A DNA stretch of 26,266 nt from an uncultured Mycoplasmatota bacterium (GTDB lineage Bacteria > Bacillota_I > Bacilli_A > RF39 > UBA660), in the NCBI GenBank assembly GCA_900546715.1, contig UREA01000021.1:1-26266 (forward strand), in the 5' to 3' direction. Below the pieces are notes generated by a model. That model had not been told where the DNA came from, searched no databases, and worked only from the letters and a program-made list of their open reading frames with translations. This document shows, in pieces, positions 1 to 7,244 of this stretch; position 1 is the stretch's first letter, and each line of letters starts with the position of its first letter. The position numbers and the translations under genes were made by a program.

Positions 1-76
1 TGGTATAACCAAAGATTTAATAATGAAATCTACTGGTTTAAACGATGAAGATTTACATGAATTAAGTATTATTTAA
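1..76 (+). CDS. C-terminal end of an Rpn-family-like protein (partial)
   Basis: Only the last 24 codons of this gene are present; it enters from the left edge and stops with TAA at 74-76. The visible tail reads GITKDLIMKSTGLNDEDLHEL and matches, position for position, the tail of the next small gene (GFSKELINKYTGLDFKDLNNL). This helix-turn-helix-like ending (kka-L..G.s.e.I...tGL...ei..L) is typical of the C-termini of Rpn / PD-(D/E)XK transposase-family proteins, which are recombination-promoting nuclease relatives that spread as tandem paralogues in Firmicutes. The nuclease domain would lie outside the window, so activity cannot be judged. The family call rests on the tail alone. Confidence 0.5.
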   Translation, partial: GITKDLIMKSTGLNDEDLHELSII

Positions 77-98
77 ATAGTAAAGGAGGTTCTTTATT

Positions 99-347
99 AT
101 GGATGAAAAGGCAAAAAGAGCAGCTACTTATGTCCGTGAATTTTTAGGAGACCCTAAAAACCAAGATTTGCTTAATCATTTTGATTCTGAAGTTCGCAAT
201 GCCAAATATGAAGGACGTGCTGAAGGTATTGAAGAAAATAAACTTGAAACAGCTAAGAAGATGTTAAATGATGGTTTCTCGAAAGAATTGATAAACAAAT
301 ATACTGGACTAGATTTTAAAGATTTAAATAATTTGGTGGAAAGTTAA
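99..347 (+). CDS. Small Rpn-family-like tail protein lacking the nuclease domain
   Basis: This 82-aa protein starts at ATG 99 after a strong AAAGGAGG ribosome site. Residues 1-40 are charged and helical. Residues 41-47 carry the EGRAEGI motif and residues 50-80 the L-ET-AKKMLNDGFSKELI-TGL-L tail, seen at the C-terminus of PD-(D/E)XK nuclease-family 'transposase'/Rpn proteins. Full family members are about 250-320 aa, with an N-terminal PD-(D/E)XK fold; here that fold is missing. The gene is either a decayed remnant with a surviving start, or a stand-alone short form of the kind proposed to regulate full-length Rpn proteins. The presence of a paralogous tail only 23 bp upstream supports a tandem array. 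Function is unknown; the intact ribosome site favours expression. Confidence 0.55.
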   Translation: MDEKAKRAATYVREFLGDPKNQDLLNHFDSEVRNAKYEGRAEGIEENKLETAKKMLNDGFSKELINKYTGLDFKDLNNLVES

Positions 348-445
348 TGACTAACTTATCAGAAGTTGAAGGTATACAAAAAAGGTAGAAATGGCTAATT
401 TAGTTAAAAGATTACGAATTGTTTTTGTTATTGCAAAGTAATTCG

Positions 446-477
446 AGATACCTTATTAATAGGGTATCTTTTCTTTT
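446..477 (+). terminator. Rho-independent terminator after the Rpn-like genes
   Basis: A 7-bp stem AGATACC (446-452) pairs with GGTATCT (463-469) around an AT-rich loop and is followed by a T-rich run (TTTTCTTTT). It separates the left-edge genes from the heat-shock operon. The 98 bp between the gene stop at 347 and this hairpin contain no convincing reading frame. Confidence 0.7.
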
Positions 478-497
478 GGTGAAAAAAATTAAAAAAA

Positions 498-525
498 TTA
501 GCAGTTATATATTGACAAGTGCTAA
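498..525 (+). promoter_or_regulatory. Possible second, degenerate CIRCE (HrcA operator) over the -35 box
   Basis: TTAGCAGTT at 498-506 and AAGTGCTAA at 517-525 match the two CIRCE half sites (TTAGCACTC and GAGTGCTAA) at 7/9 and 8/9 positions. The spacer is 10 nt instead of the usual 9. The element contains the -35 hexamer of the hrcA promoter. The resemblance is visible directly; binding by HrcA is inference, and the extra spacer base weakens the call. Confidence 0.4.
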
Positions 526-540
526 GCATAATATTATAAT
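512..540 (+). promoter_or_regulatory. Sigma-A promoter of the hrcA heat-shock operon
   Basis: A perfect TTGACA (512-517) and TATAAT (535-540) are separated by 17 bp. Transcription should start around 547, inside the first half of the CIRCE operator, so HrcA bound there would block initiation. Confidence 0.9.
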
Positions 541-544
541 GTAA

Positions 545-571
545 CTAGCACTGTTGAAAAGAGAGTGCTAA
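545..571 (+). promoter_or_regulatory. CIRCE operator for HrcA
   Basis: CTAGCACTG (545-553), nine spacer bases, then GAGTGCTAA (563-571). Compared with the CIRCE consensus (TTAGCACTC-N9-GAGTGCTAA), the left half has two changes and the right half is perfect. It lies between the promoter and the hrcA ribosome site, the classic position for autoregulation of an hrcA operon. Confidence 0.9.
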
Positions 572-584
572 AAGAAGGATGTTT

Positions 585-1604
585 ATGGACGCAAGAAGAA
601 ATAATATATTAAAAGAAATCGTCGAGACATTTATTAAAACAGCTAGGCCTGTTGGATCTAAAGCATTGTGCGATAAGTTTAATTTATCGAGTGCTACTAT
701 TAGAAATGAAATGGCAGTTTTAGAAGAACTGGGATATTTAGAAAAAAACCATGTCTCTTCAGGTAGGGTTCCTAGTGAATCTGGATATCGCTATTATGTA
801 GAACATTTAATGGAAGCAGAAAAAATAACAGGTAGTGATATGTTAAAACTTCAAAAAATATTTGCAAGTGGCGAATTAGAACTAAGTGATGCTATTAATA
901 AGTGTATGGAAATAATTAGTGATATAACTAACTATACCAGTGTAGTTTTGGGAAAAAATAGCAAAGATAATAATTTGTTGCAAGTAAGTATTATAGCTAT
1001 TAATGCATCTCAAGTAGTAGCAGTTGTATGTACTGATAAAGGCAATGTTGAAAATAAGATGTTTAACATTGATAACAATATCAATATTAATGAACTTATT
1101 AAAACAAGTGAGATTATCAATAAAATGCTTGCGGGCACACCAATTGATGAAGTAAGCGTTCGACTAGAAAGTGATGTTAAACCAATCATTAAAAGACAAA
1201 TTAAACAATATGAAACAGTATATAATATTTTCTATAATGCTTTTAATGATTTTGTGGCAAATACCAGCAGTATTCATATTGCTGGCCGCAACAACATCTT
1301 TAACCAGCCGGAATATAACGATATCTTCGAACTTAAAAGACTTGCTAATAAATTAGATGATACAGCCCTAATTGAAAAAGTTGCCGAGAATGATACAGAT
1401 GAAAACGAGATAAAAATATTTATTGGTGATGAAAATGAATTTGATCCGAATGTCACCATTATTAGAAAAAAATATCATATAAATGGTGAAGATGGCACAA
1501 TTGCTGTAATTGGGCCAAAAAGAATGGATTATGGGCGAATTGTTAGTATGCTAGAGTATATTGATGAAAAGCTTGATAGTAGAAAGGATGAAAATGGAAA
1601 ATAA
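585..1604 (+). CDS. hrcA: Heat-inducible transcription repressor HrcA
   Basis: HrcA binds CIRCE operators and represses chaperone operons; its folding depends on GroEL, so unfolded protein load releases repression. The protein has the N-terminal winged helix (ILKEIVETFI, then GSKALCDKFNLSSATIRNEM and LEELGYLEKNHVSSGRVPS, about residues 5-65) followed by the GAF-like dimerisation and insert regions, ending with TIAVIGPKRMDY. That motif is near the C-terminus of all HrcA proteins. I place the start at ATG 585 (339 aa) because AAGAAGG at 572-578 leaves a 6-nt spacing. An in-frame ATG at 579 abuts the ribosome site and would be a poor start. It is the first gene of the operon, and grpE overlaps its end by 11 bp. 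Confidence 0.96.
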   Translation: MDARRNNILKEIVETFIKTARPVGSKALCDKFNLSSATIRNEMAVLEELGYLEKNHVSSGRVPSESGYRYYVEHLMEAEKITGSDMLKLQKIFASGELELSDAINKCMEIISDITNYTSVVLGKNSKDNNLLQVSIIAINASQVVAVVCTDKGNVENKMFNIDNNININELIKTSEIINKMLAGTPIDEVSVRLESDVKPIIKRQIKQYETVYNIFYNAFNDFVANTSSIHIAGRNNIFNQPEYNDIFELKRLANKLDDTALIEKVAENDTDENEIKIFIGDENEFDPNVTIIRKKYHINGEDGTIAVIGPKRMDYGRIVSMLEYIDEKLDSRKDENGK

Positions 1605-2169
1605 AGAAGAAGTTTTAGAAGAAATTAAAGAGGAACCACCTAAAAATGAAAAAATTAAAGTAAAGGGTATTAAAGAAAAGAAAGATAATAAAATTAAAAA
1701 AAATAATAAAGATAAAGAAAAAATTGAAAAATTACAAGCAGAAAATAGTACTCTTAACGATAAAGTGTTAAGACTTAGTGCAGAAATGCAAAATATGCGT
1801 CGTAGATATGATGAAGAAATAAATAAAATATGTAAGTATGATGGTGAAGAATTAATCATTAAATTACTTACGATAGTTGATAACTTTGAAAGAGCTATAA
1901 AATTAGATGATCGTGATTTATCTGATGAATTATCTAAATTCTTAAGTGGCTTTAAAATGATTTATACTAATTTATTAAATATTTTAGAATCAATGGATGT
2001 CAAAGTTATTGATTGTGAAGGTTTAGAATTTGATCCAACTAAAATGGAAGCAGTTCTAACAGAAAAAGATGAAAATTTACCGGCAAACGTAGTTATAGAG
2101 GTATTACAAAAAGGATATACTTATAAAGATAAAGTAATCCGCGTAGCTATGGTTAAGGTAAATGAATAA
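1594..2169 (+). CDS. grpE: Nucleotide exchange factor GrpE
   Basis: GrpE releases ADP from DnaK, closing the chaperone cycle. The 191-aa protein begins with a very acidic/lysine-rich, probably disordered segment (about residues 1-45), then a long coiled coil (IEKLQAENSTLNDKVLRLSAEMQNMRRR, split here for length), a four-helix region with LLTIVDNFERAI, and the C-terminal beta domain ending GYTYKDKVIRVAMVKV, the GrpE signature. I prefer ATG 1594: AGAAAGG at 1581-1587 sits 6 nt upstream. An in-frame ATG at 1588 directly touches the ribosome site, and earlier in-frame starts lie deep inside hrcA. The 11-bp overlap with hrcA implies translational coupling. Confidence 0.95.
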   Translation: MENKEEVLEEIKEEPPKNEKIKVKGIKEKKDNKIKKNNKDKEKIEKLQAENSTLNDKVLRLSAEMQNMRRRYDEEINKICKYDGEELIIKLLTIVDNFERAIKLDDRDLSDELSKFLSGFKMIYTNLLNILESMDVKVIDCEGLEFDPTKMEAVLTEKDENLPANVVIEVLQKGYTYKDKVIRVAMVKVNE

Positions 2170-2194
2170 AATTAAAAGGAAGGATGATTAAATT

Positions 2195-4018
2195 ATGAGT
2201 AAAATTATAGGTATTGACTTAGGAACTACAAACTCATGTGTTGCAGTTCTAGAAGGGGGAGAACCAAAAGTTATTACTAATGCTGAAGGTAATCGTACAA
2301 CTCCATCAGTAGTAGCTTTTAAAGGTGATGAAGAATTAGTTGGAGAAGTTGCTAAAAGACAAGCGGTAACTAATGTTAAAAATACTATTTCTTCAATTAA
2401 AAGAAAAATGGGTACTAATGAAAAAGTAGAAGCAAATGGTAAGAAATGGACACCAGAAGAAATTAGTGCTAAGATTCTTGCTAAACTTAAAAAAGATGCA
2501 GAAAGCTATTTAGGAGAAAAAGTAACAAAGGCTGTTATTACAGTTCCAGCATACTTTAATGATGCTGAACGTCAAGCTACTAAGAACGCTGGTAAGATAG
2601 CTGGACTTGAAGTAGAAAGAATTATCAATGAACCAACTGCTGCAGCACTAGCTTATGGACTTGATAAACAAGATAAATTACAAACTATTTTAGTATATGA
2701 CCTTGGTGGTGGTACATTCGATGTATCAATACTAGAACTAGGTGATGGTGTATTTGAAGTTAAAGCAACAAGTGGTAATAACCGTCTTGGTGGTGATGAT
2801 TTCGATGCTCGTATCGTTGATTATTTAGTTTCTGAATTCAAGAAAGAAAATGGCATTGACTTATCTAAAGATAAGATGGCAATGCAAAGAATTAAAGATG
2901 CTGCTGAAAAAGCTAAGAAGGACTTATCTGGTATGACTACTGCATCAATTAGTTTACCATTTATCGCTCAAAATGATGATGGTCCAGTACACATGGATAT
3001 AACATTATCTAAAGCTAAATTTGAAGATTTATGTCGTGATTTATTCGATTCAACTCTTGAACCAGTAAGAAAAGCTTTGAAAGATGCTAAATTAAAAGCT
3101 AGTGATATTGATAAAGTAATTCTAGTTGGTGGTTCAACACGTATTCCATATATTCAAGAATTAGTTAAGAAGGAACTTGGTCAAGAACCTAATAAGAGTG
3201 TTAACCCAGATGAAGTTGTTGCTATGGGTGCTGCAATTCAAGGTGGAGTTTTAACTGGTGAAGTTGATGATATTGTCTTACTAGATGTTACACCACTTTC
3301 ACTTGGTATTGAAACACTTGGTAATGTTATGACAGTATTAATTCCAAGAAATACAACAATTCCAACAAGTAAATCTCAAGTGTTTTCTACTGCCGTAGAT
3401 AACCAACCTGCTGTTGATATTCATGTATTACAAGGTGAAAGACCAATGGCTAGTGATAATAAAACACTTGGAAACTTCCAACTTACAAATATTCCACCAG
3501 CAAGACGTGGAGTACCTCAAATCGAAGTTAAATTTGATATCGATGCTAATGGTATTGTTAATGTAACTGCTAAAGATTTAGGTACAAATAAAGAACAATC
3601 AATTACTATTACATCATCTACTAACCTTAGTGATGAAGAAATTGATAAGATGGTTAAAGAAGCAGAAGCTAATAAAGAAGCTGATGAAAAACGTAAAGAA
3701 GAAGCCGAAATTAGAAATGAAGCTGATTCAAGTGTATTTGCTTGCGAAAAGGCTTTAAATGATCTTGGAGATAAAGTAGATAATAAAGATAAAGAAAATG
3801 CTGAAAAATTGATTGAAGAAGTTAAGAAAGCTCTTGAAGGAACTGACACTGATGAAATCAAGAAGAAAACCGAAGAATTAAATAAAGTTGCTATGGATTT
3901 AGCGGGTAAAGTTTATGAACAAGCGGCTAAAGAAGCCCAAGCTAATGCATCTGATAATAGTAATGATAATAATGATGATCATGAAACAGTTGAAGATGCA
4001 ACTTACGAAGAAAAATAA
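2195..4018 (+). CDS. dnaK: Hsp70 chaperone DnaK
   Basis: DnaK is the cytosolic ATP-dependent Hsp70, acting with DnaJ and GrpE encoded on either side. The 607-aa length is normal for Firmicutes. Visible motifs are the phosphate-1 loop GIDLGTTNS (residues 5-13), the IINEPTAAALAYGLD signature, phosphate-2 VYDLGGGTFDVS, the adenosine motif VILVGGSTRIP, the interdomain linker LLDVTPLSLG (about 360-370), the substrate-binding beta domain, and the helical lid from about 500. The C-terminus is a short Asn/Asp-rich acidic tail ending TYEEK. The ribosome site AAGGAAGG lies 12 nt upstream of ATG 2195. The gene follows grpE by 25 bp and shares the CIRCE-controlled promoter. Confidence 0.98.
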   Translation: MSKIIGIDLGTTNSCVAVLEGGEPKVITNAEGNRTTPSVVAFKGDEELVGEVAKRQAVTNVKNTISSIKRKMGTNEKVEANGKKWTPEEISAKILAKLKKDAESYLGEKVTKAVITVPAYFNDAERQATKNAGKIAGLEVERIINEPTAAALAYGLDKQDKLQTILVYDLGGGTFDVSILELGDGVFEVKATSGNNRLGGDDFDARIVDYLVSEFKKENGIDLSKDKMAMQRIKDAAEKAKKDLSGMTTASISLPFIAQNDDGPVHMDITLSKAKFEDLCRDLFDSTLEPVRKALKDAKLKASDIDKVILVGGSTRIPYIQELVKKELGQEPNKSVNPDEVVAMGAAIQGGVLTGEVDDIVLLDVTPLSLGIETLGNVMTVLIPRNTTIPTSKSQVFSTAVDNQPAVDIHVLQGERPMASDNKTLGNFQLTNIPPARRGVPQIEVKFDIDANGIVNVTAKDLGTNKEQSITITSSTNLSDEEIDKMVKEAEANKEADEKRKEEAEIRNEADSSVFACEKALNDLGDKVDNKDKENAEKLIEEVKKALEGTDTDEIKKKTEELNKVAMDLAGKVYEQAAKEAQANASDNSNDNNDDHETVEDATYEEK

Positions 4019-4024
4019 TAAAAA

Positions 4025-4056
4025 TATAAAGGTTCTAGGAAACTAGAACCTTTATA
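4025..4056 (+). terminator. Perfect 14-bp hairpin with GAAA loop between dnaK and pepF
   Basis: TATAAAGGTTCTAG (4025-4038) is fully complementary to 4043-4056 and is closed by a GAAA tetraloop. There is no T-run after the stem; the bases that follow are AAGACTAGG, and the pepF ribosome site comes right after. It may be a leaky attenuator, an RNA processing site or a 3'-end stabiliser that sets dnaK mRNA above pepF-dnaJ. It is unlikely to be a full terminator because no promoter is visible before pepF. Confidence 0.6.
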
Positions 4057-4072
4057 AAGACTAGGGAGATTT

Positions 4073-5899
4073 ATGGAAAAATTAAGAAAAGATATTGAAG
4101 ATATTTATAAATGGAATCTAACGGACTTAATTAAAGATGATGAAGAATATCAAGAATTAGTTACTAAAAGTTATATGCTTATTGATAAGATTGTAGCTAT
4201 GAGGGATGAACTACTTAAAAATAGTAATAACTTTCTAATGTATTTAAAAACTGATGAAGAACTAGATAAAACAGTAGAAAAAGTATACATATATTCTTAC
4301 CTATATTTTTATGAAGATATGAATGATGCTAGTGGCAAAATATATAAAGATAGTGCTGATAAATTATTAGAAGAAATGAATATAAAATTATCATTTATAA
4401 GACCATTATTATTAAATTTTGATTATGAAACTATCAAAGAGTATATTAAAGAAAATAAAGAGTTAGAAAAGTATGCTTTTACTTTAGAAAAGATATTTAG
4501 ATATAAGAAATATACTTTAAGTGAAAAAGAAGAAAAAATAGTAGCTTTAGCTAATAATTCTTTAGGCACAGGAGAAAGTGTATTTTCTGCAATAGATAAT
4601 GTTGATATTGACCTAGGTTATATTAAAGATGAATCCGGTAAAAAGGTTAAACTTAATAATTCTAATTATATAAAATATTGTAGTAGTAAAGATCGTAATG
4701 TCAGAAAGAATGCTTTTAAAAATATGTATGATTTCTTTGGTAAGTTTATTAATACTATTGCACAGTGTTATATTGGTTCAATTAAAGAAAATACTTTTAA
4801 TAGTAAAGTAAGAGGTTATAATTCTTATCTTGAATCAAGTTTATATGCCGATAATATAAGTGTTGAATTCTATAAAGAATTCATTGAAGATATTCATCGT
4901 TTTATTCCATTATTACATAAATATATGAAAGTTCGTTCTAAATATTTAGGATATAGGGCTCATTTATATGATGTCTATGTTGATTTAGGTGAAAATGATA
5001 ATCAAAATATTCCTTATGAAGAAGGAGTTAAGTATGTTCTTGATGCCTTAAAACCTTTAGGTGATAAATATATTAATGATTTATCTAAAAGTTTTACTGA
5101 TGGTTGGATAGATGTTTATCCTAATTTATATAAAAGGAGTGGAGCATATCAATGGGGAGCTTATGGGGTTCATCCTTATGTATCTCTAAATTATGAAAAC
5201 AACTTTGATTCCGTATCAACTATGGCTCATGAACTTGGTCATGCAATGCACTCTTATTATAGTGATAAAGAAAATGACTATGATAATGCAGGTTATCCAA
5301 TTTTCCTAGCTGAAATTGCTTCAACTGTTAATGAGGTATTAATTGATGATTATTTTTCTAAGAATGCCCAAAGTGATGAAGAAAAAATCTATTATTTGTC
5401 TTCGTTTCTAGATAAAGTAAGAACTACGATATTTCGTCAAGTGATGTTTGCAGAATTTGAAACAAAGGCATATGAAATGTATGAAAACAAAGAAACTCTA
5501 ACAGCTGATATTTTATGTGACATGTATTATGATTTAAATAAAGAATATTTTGGTAAGAGTATTGTAGTTGATGAAGCTATTAAATATGAATGGGCAAGAA
5601 TTCCTCATTTTTATACACCATTTTATGTATATAAATATGCAACTGGTTTAATCGTTGCTTTATCCATTGCTACATCTATTTTAAATGGTGATGAAGAAAT
5701 GAAAGAAAATTATTTAGAGTTCTTATCTTCTGGTGGTAGCGATTATCCACTTGAAATACTAAAGAAATGTAATATAGATTTAACTGATAAGAAATTTATC
5801 AAAAATGCTTTTGGTCTATTTAAAGAAAAGTTAGAAGAATTAGAAGAATTAGAAAAAGCAAATAAAGAACATTTAAGATTATTAAGGAGAATGAGATGA
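4073..5899 (+). CDS. pepF: Oligoendopeptidase F, M3 family zinc peptidase
   Basis: PepF enzymes are cytosolic zinc peptidases that cut peptides of roughly 7-17 residues, useful for clearing peptide debris. The 608-aa protein shows the M3 active site HELGH at residues 386-390 (within STMAHELGHAMHS) and the third zinc ligand Glu in FLAEIASTVNE (about residue 414). The N-terminal helical domain and the C-terminal YEWARIPHFYTPFYVYKYATG stretch (split by the reader at RIPH) are typical of the family. AGGGAG precedes ATG 4073. Its last four bases overlap the dnaJ start (ATGA), so the two are translationally coupled. Finding this peptidase inside a CIRCE operon is unusual and implies heat induction together with the chaperones. 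Confidence 0.95.
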   Translation: MEKLRKDIEDIYKWNLTDLIKDDEEYQELVTKSYMLIDKIVAMRDELLKNSNNFLMYLKTDEELDKTVEKVYIYSYLYFYEDMNDASGKIYKDSADKLLEEMNIKLSFIRPLLLNFDYETIKEYIKENKELEKYAFTLEKIFRYKKYTLSEKEEKIVALANNSLGTGESVFSAIDNVDIDLGYIKDESGKKVKLNNSNYIKYCSSKDRNVRKNAFKNMYDFFGKFINTIAQCYIGSIKENTFNSKVRGYNSYLESSLYADNISVEFYKEFIEDIHRFIPLLHKYMKVRSKYLGYRAHLYDVYVDLGENDNQNIPYEEGVKYVLDALKPLGDKYINDLSKSFTDGWIDVYPNLYKRSGAYQWGAYGVHPYVSLNYENNFDSVSTMAHELGHAMHSYYSDKENDYDNAGYPIFLAEIASTVNEVLIDDYFSKNAQSDEEKIYYLSSFLDKVRTTIFRQVMFAEFETKAYEMYENKETLTADILCDMYYDLNKEYFGKSIVVDEAIKYEWARIPHFYTPFYVYKYATGLIVALSIATSILNGDEEMKENYLEFLSSGGSDYPLEILKKCNIDLTDKKFIKNAFGLFKEKLEELEELEKANKEHLRLLRRMR

Positions 5900-7017
5900 A
5901 TAAAAAAGATTATTATGAAGTTTTGGGTGTTAGCAAAAATGCTACTGATGAAGAAATAAAAAGAGCTTTTCGTAAACTAGCTAAACAGTATCACCCAGAT
6001 GTTAATAAAGAACCTGGTGCTGAAGAAAAGTTTAAAGAAATCGGCGAAGCTTATGCTGTCTTATCCGATCCTAATAAGAGAAAACAATATGATCAATTTG
6101 GTCATGCGGCCTTCCAAAATGGTGGTGGGGCAGGTGGCTCTGGCTTTGGTGGTTTCTCTGGTGTTGATATCGACCTTGATGATATTTTAGGAGATCTTTT
6201 CGGTGGCTTTGGCTTTGGTTTTGGAAGTAGAAGTCGTGGAGGTAACTCATCTCGTGCTAGCAAAGGAAAAGACATTCGAGTTGTCTTAAACCTCTCTTTC
6301 GAAGAAGCGGCTTTTGGTTGTGAAAAAGATGTTAAAATTAATTTGACTCAAGAATGCTCTAAATGTCATGGTAAAGGAGGATTCAATGAATCTACTTGTC
6401 ATACCTGCGGAGGATCTGGCAGAATACTTGAACAACAACAAACCATATTTGGTTACATGCAAACTCAAAAGACTTGTCCAGAATGTAGAGGACGTGGCAA
6501 GAGCTATAGTGAAGTTTGTGATGAATGTCGTGGCAAAGGAGTAGTTGAAAAAACTAAAACTTTAACTGTTACAATTCCTGAAGGTGTTGATGAAGGATTT
6601 CAACTTCGCCTCTCTGGTAAAGGTAATGCTGGTGTAAATGGTGGAGCTAATGGTGATGTATTCATCGAATTTAAAATTAAAGAACATCCATTATTTGAAA
6701 GAGATGGAGCAGATATCTATCTTGAAGTTCCAGTAACTATTACTGATGCAATTCTTGGTGCTAAAAAAGAAATACCAACTTTAAGTGGTAATGTAATTCT
6801 AGAAATTAAACCAGGAACTCAAAATTATACTAAATTAAAACTAAAGGGTAAAGGAATAAAAACACCAAATAGTTTAACTCGCGGTAATATGTATGCAGTA
6901 ATAAATATTATTACTCCAACTAAACTAGACAGAAAACAAAAGAAATTACTTCAAGAACTTGCAGAAACTAATCTAGAAGATGCACCAGAATTTAAAACAT
7001 TTAAAAAATATTTATAA
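5896..7017 (+). CDS. dnaJ: Hsp40 co-chaperone DnaJ
   Basis: DnaJ delivers unfolded clients to DnaK and stimulates its ATPase. The 373-aa protein has a full type I layout: J domain with HPD at residues 33-35, a Gly/Phe-rich linker (about 75-115), a zinc-finger region with four CxxCxGxG repeats (cysteines 154/157, 168/171, 194/197, 208/211), and two C-terminal beta domains with the substrate-binding and dimerisation regions. The start overlaps the pepF stop by 4 bp. It is the last gene of the heat-shock operon and is followed by a strong bidirectional terminator. Confidence 0.97.
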   Translation: MNKKDYYEVLGVSKNATDEEIKRAFRKLAKQYHPDVNKEPGAEEKFKEIGEAYAVLSDPNKRKQYDQFGHAAFQNGGGAGGSGFGGFSGVDIDLDDILGDLFGGFGFGFGSRSRGGNSSRASKGKDIRVVLNLSFEEAAFGCEKDVKINLTQECSKCHGKGGFNESTCHTCGGSGRILEQQQTIFGYMQTQKTCPECRGRGKSYSEVCDECRGKGVVEKTKTLTVTIPEGVDEGFQLRLSGKGNAGVNGGANGDVFIEFKIKEHPLFERDGADIYLEVPVTITDAILGAKKEIPTLSGNVILEIKPGTQNYTKLKLKGKGIKTPNSLTRGNMYAVINIITPTKLDRKQKKLLQELAETNLEDAPEFKTFKKYL

Positions 7018-7144
7018 AAATAAAAGAACTTAAGGCAAAAACTTAAGTTCTTTTATATACCAGTACTTTTTAGGGCTGATATCCACGAAAACCAATAGAT
7101 TTCCGTAACGCCCCAAATCTTCGAAAGGTTTATGGGTTCCAACC
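7016..7144 (-). ncRNA. Unassigned small RNA, about 125-130 nt, own promoter and terminator
   Basis: A strong minus-strand promoter (7151-7179) predicts a start near 7144, and the bidirectional hairpin at 7021-7055 ends it. No reading frame of useful length lies between. The RNA contains a 7-bp hairpin, ACGGAAA (7106-7100) with TTTTCGT (7091-7085). GGGGC (7114-7110) can pair either downstream with GCCC (7076-7073), enclosing that hairpin, or upstream with CCC (7136-7134), around a small CTT/AAG hairpin. I do not recognise it as 6S, SRP RNA, tmRNA, RNase P or a known riboswitch. The promoter and terminator are directly visible; the RNA itself is inferred. Confidence 0.6.
7021..7055. terminator. 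Bidirectional terminator shared by dnaJ and the minus-strand RNA
   Basis: A perfect 14-bp stem pairs TAAAAGAACTTAAG (7021-7034) with 7042-7055. On the plus strand the T-rich 3' arm ends the dnaJ transcript. On the minus strand a T-rich run (TTTTATTTTTATA, reading down from 7025) follows the stem and ends the convergent small RNA. Confidence 0.85.
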
Positions 7145-7150
7145 AATATA

Positions 7151-7179
7151 ATAATATCACGGTTTTTACATTAAGTCAA
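7151..7179 (-). promoter_or_regulatory. Promoter of the minus-strand small RNA
   Basis: Read on the minus strand: TTGACT (7179-7174), 17 bp, TATTAT (7156-7151), with a TG-n extended -10. It faces away from the HipA-like gene's promoter; the two -35 boxes are only 9 bp apart. Confidence 0.75.
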
Positions 7180-7188
7180 TGGTTTTTA

Positions 7189-7217
7189 TTGTAAAATAAG
7201 GCTCTTTTTGTTATACT
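7189..7217 (+). promoter_or_regulatory. Promoter of the HipA-like gene
   Basis: TTGTAA (7189-7194), 17 bp, TATACT (7212-7217), with an extended -10 (TG at 7209-7210). The predicted start near 7224 gives a leader of about 20 nt. Confidence 0.75.
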
Positions 7218-7244
7218 ATATATAGTTTACTGGGAGTGATTTCG

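Noticed and set aside
579..584. hrcA start at ATG 579
   Set aside because: The ribosome site AAGAAGG ends at 578 and would touch the ATG; the in-frame ATG at 585 has a normal 6-nt spacing.
3517..3861. 114-aa minus-strand frame inside dnaK
   Set aside because: It is a Ser/Leu-rich shadow opposite the acidic/lysine-rich lid of DnaK, with no ribosome site or promoter.
4025..4056. True terminator splitting dnaK from pepF
   Set aside because: No T-run follows the stem and no promoter is visible before pepF; the pepF-dnaJ overlap implies one operon, so only partial termination or processing is considered.
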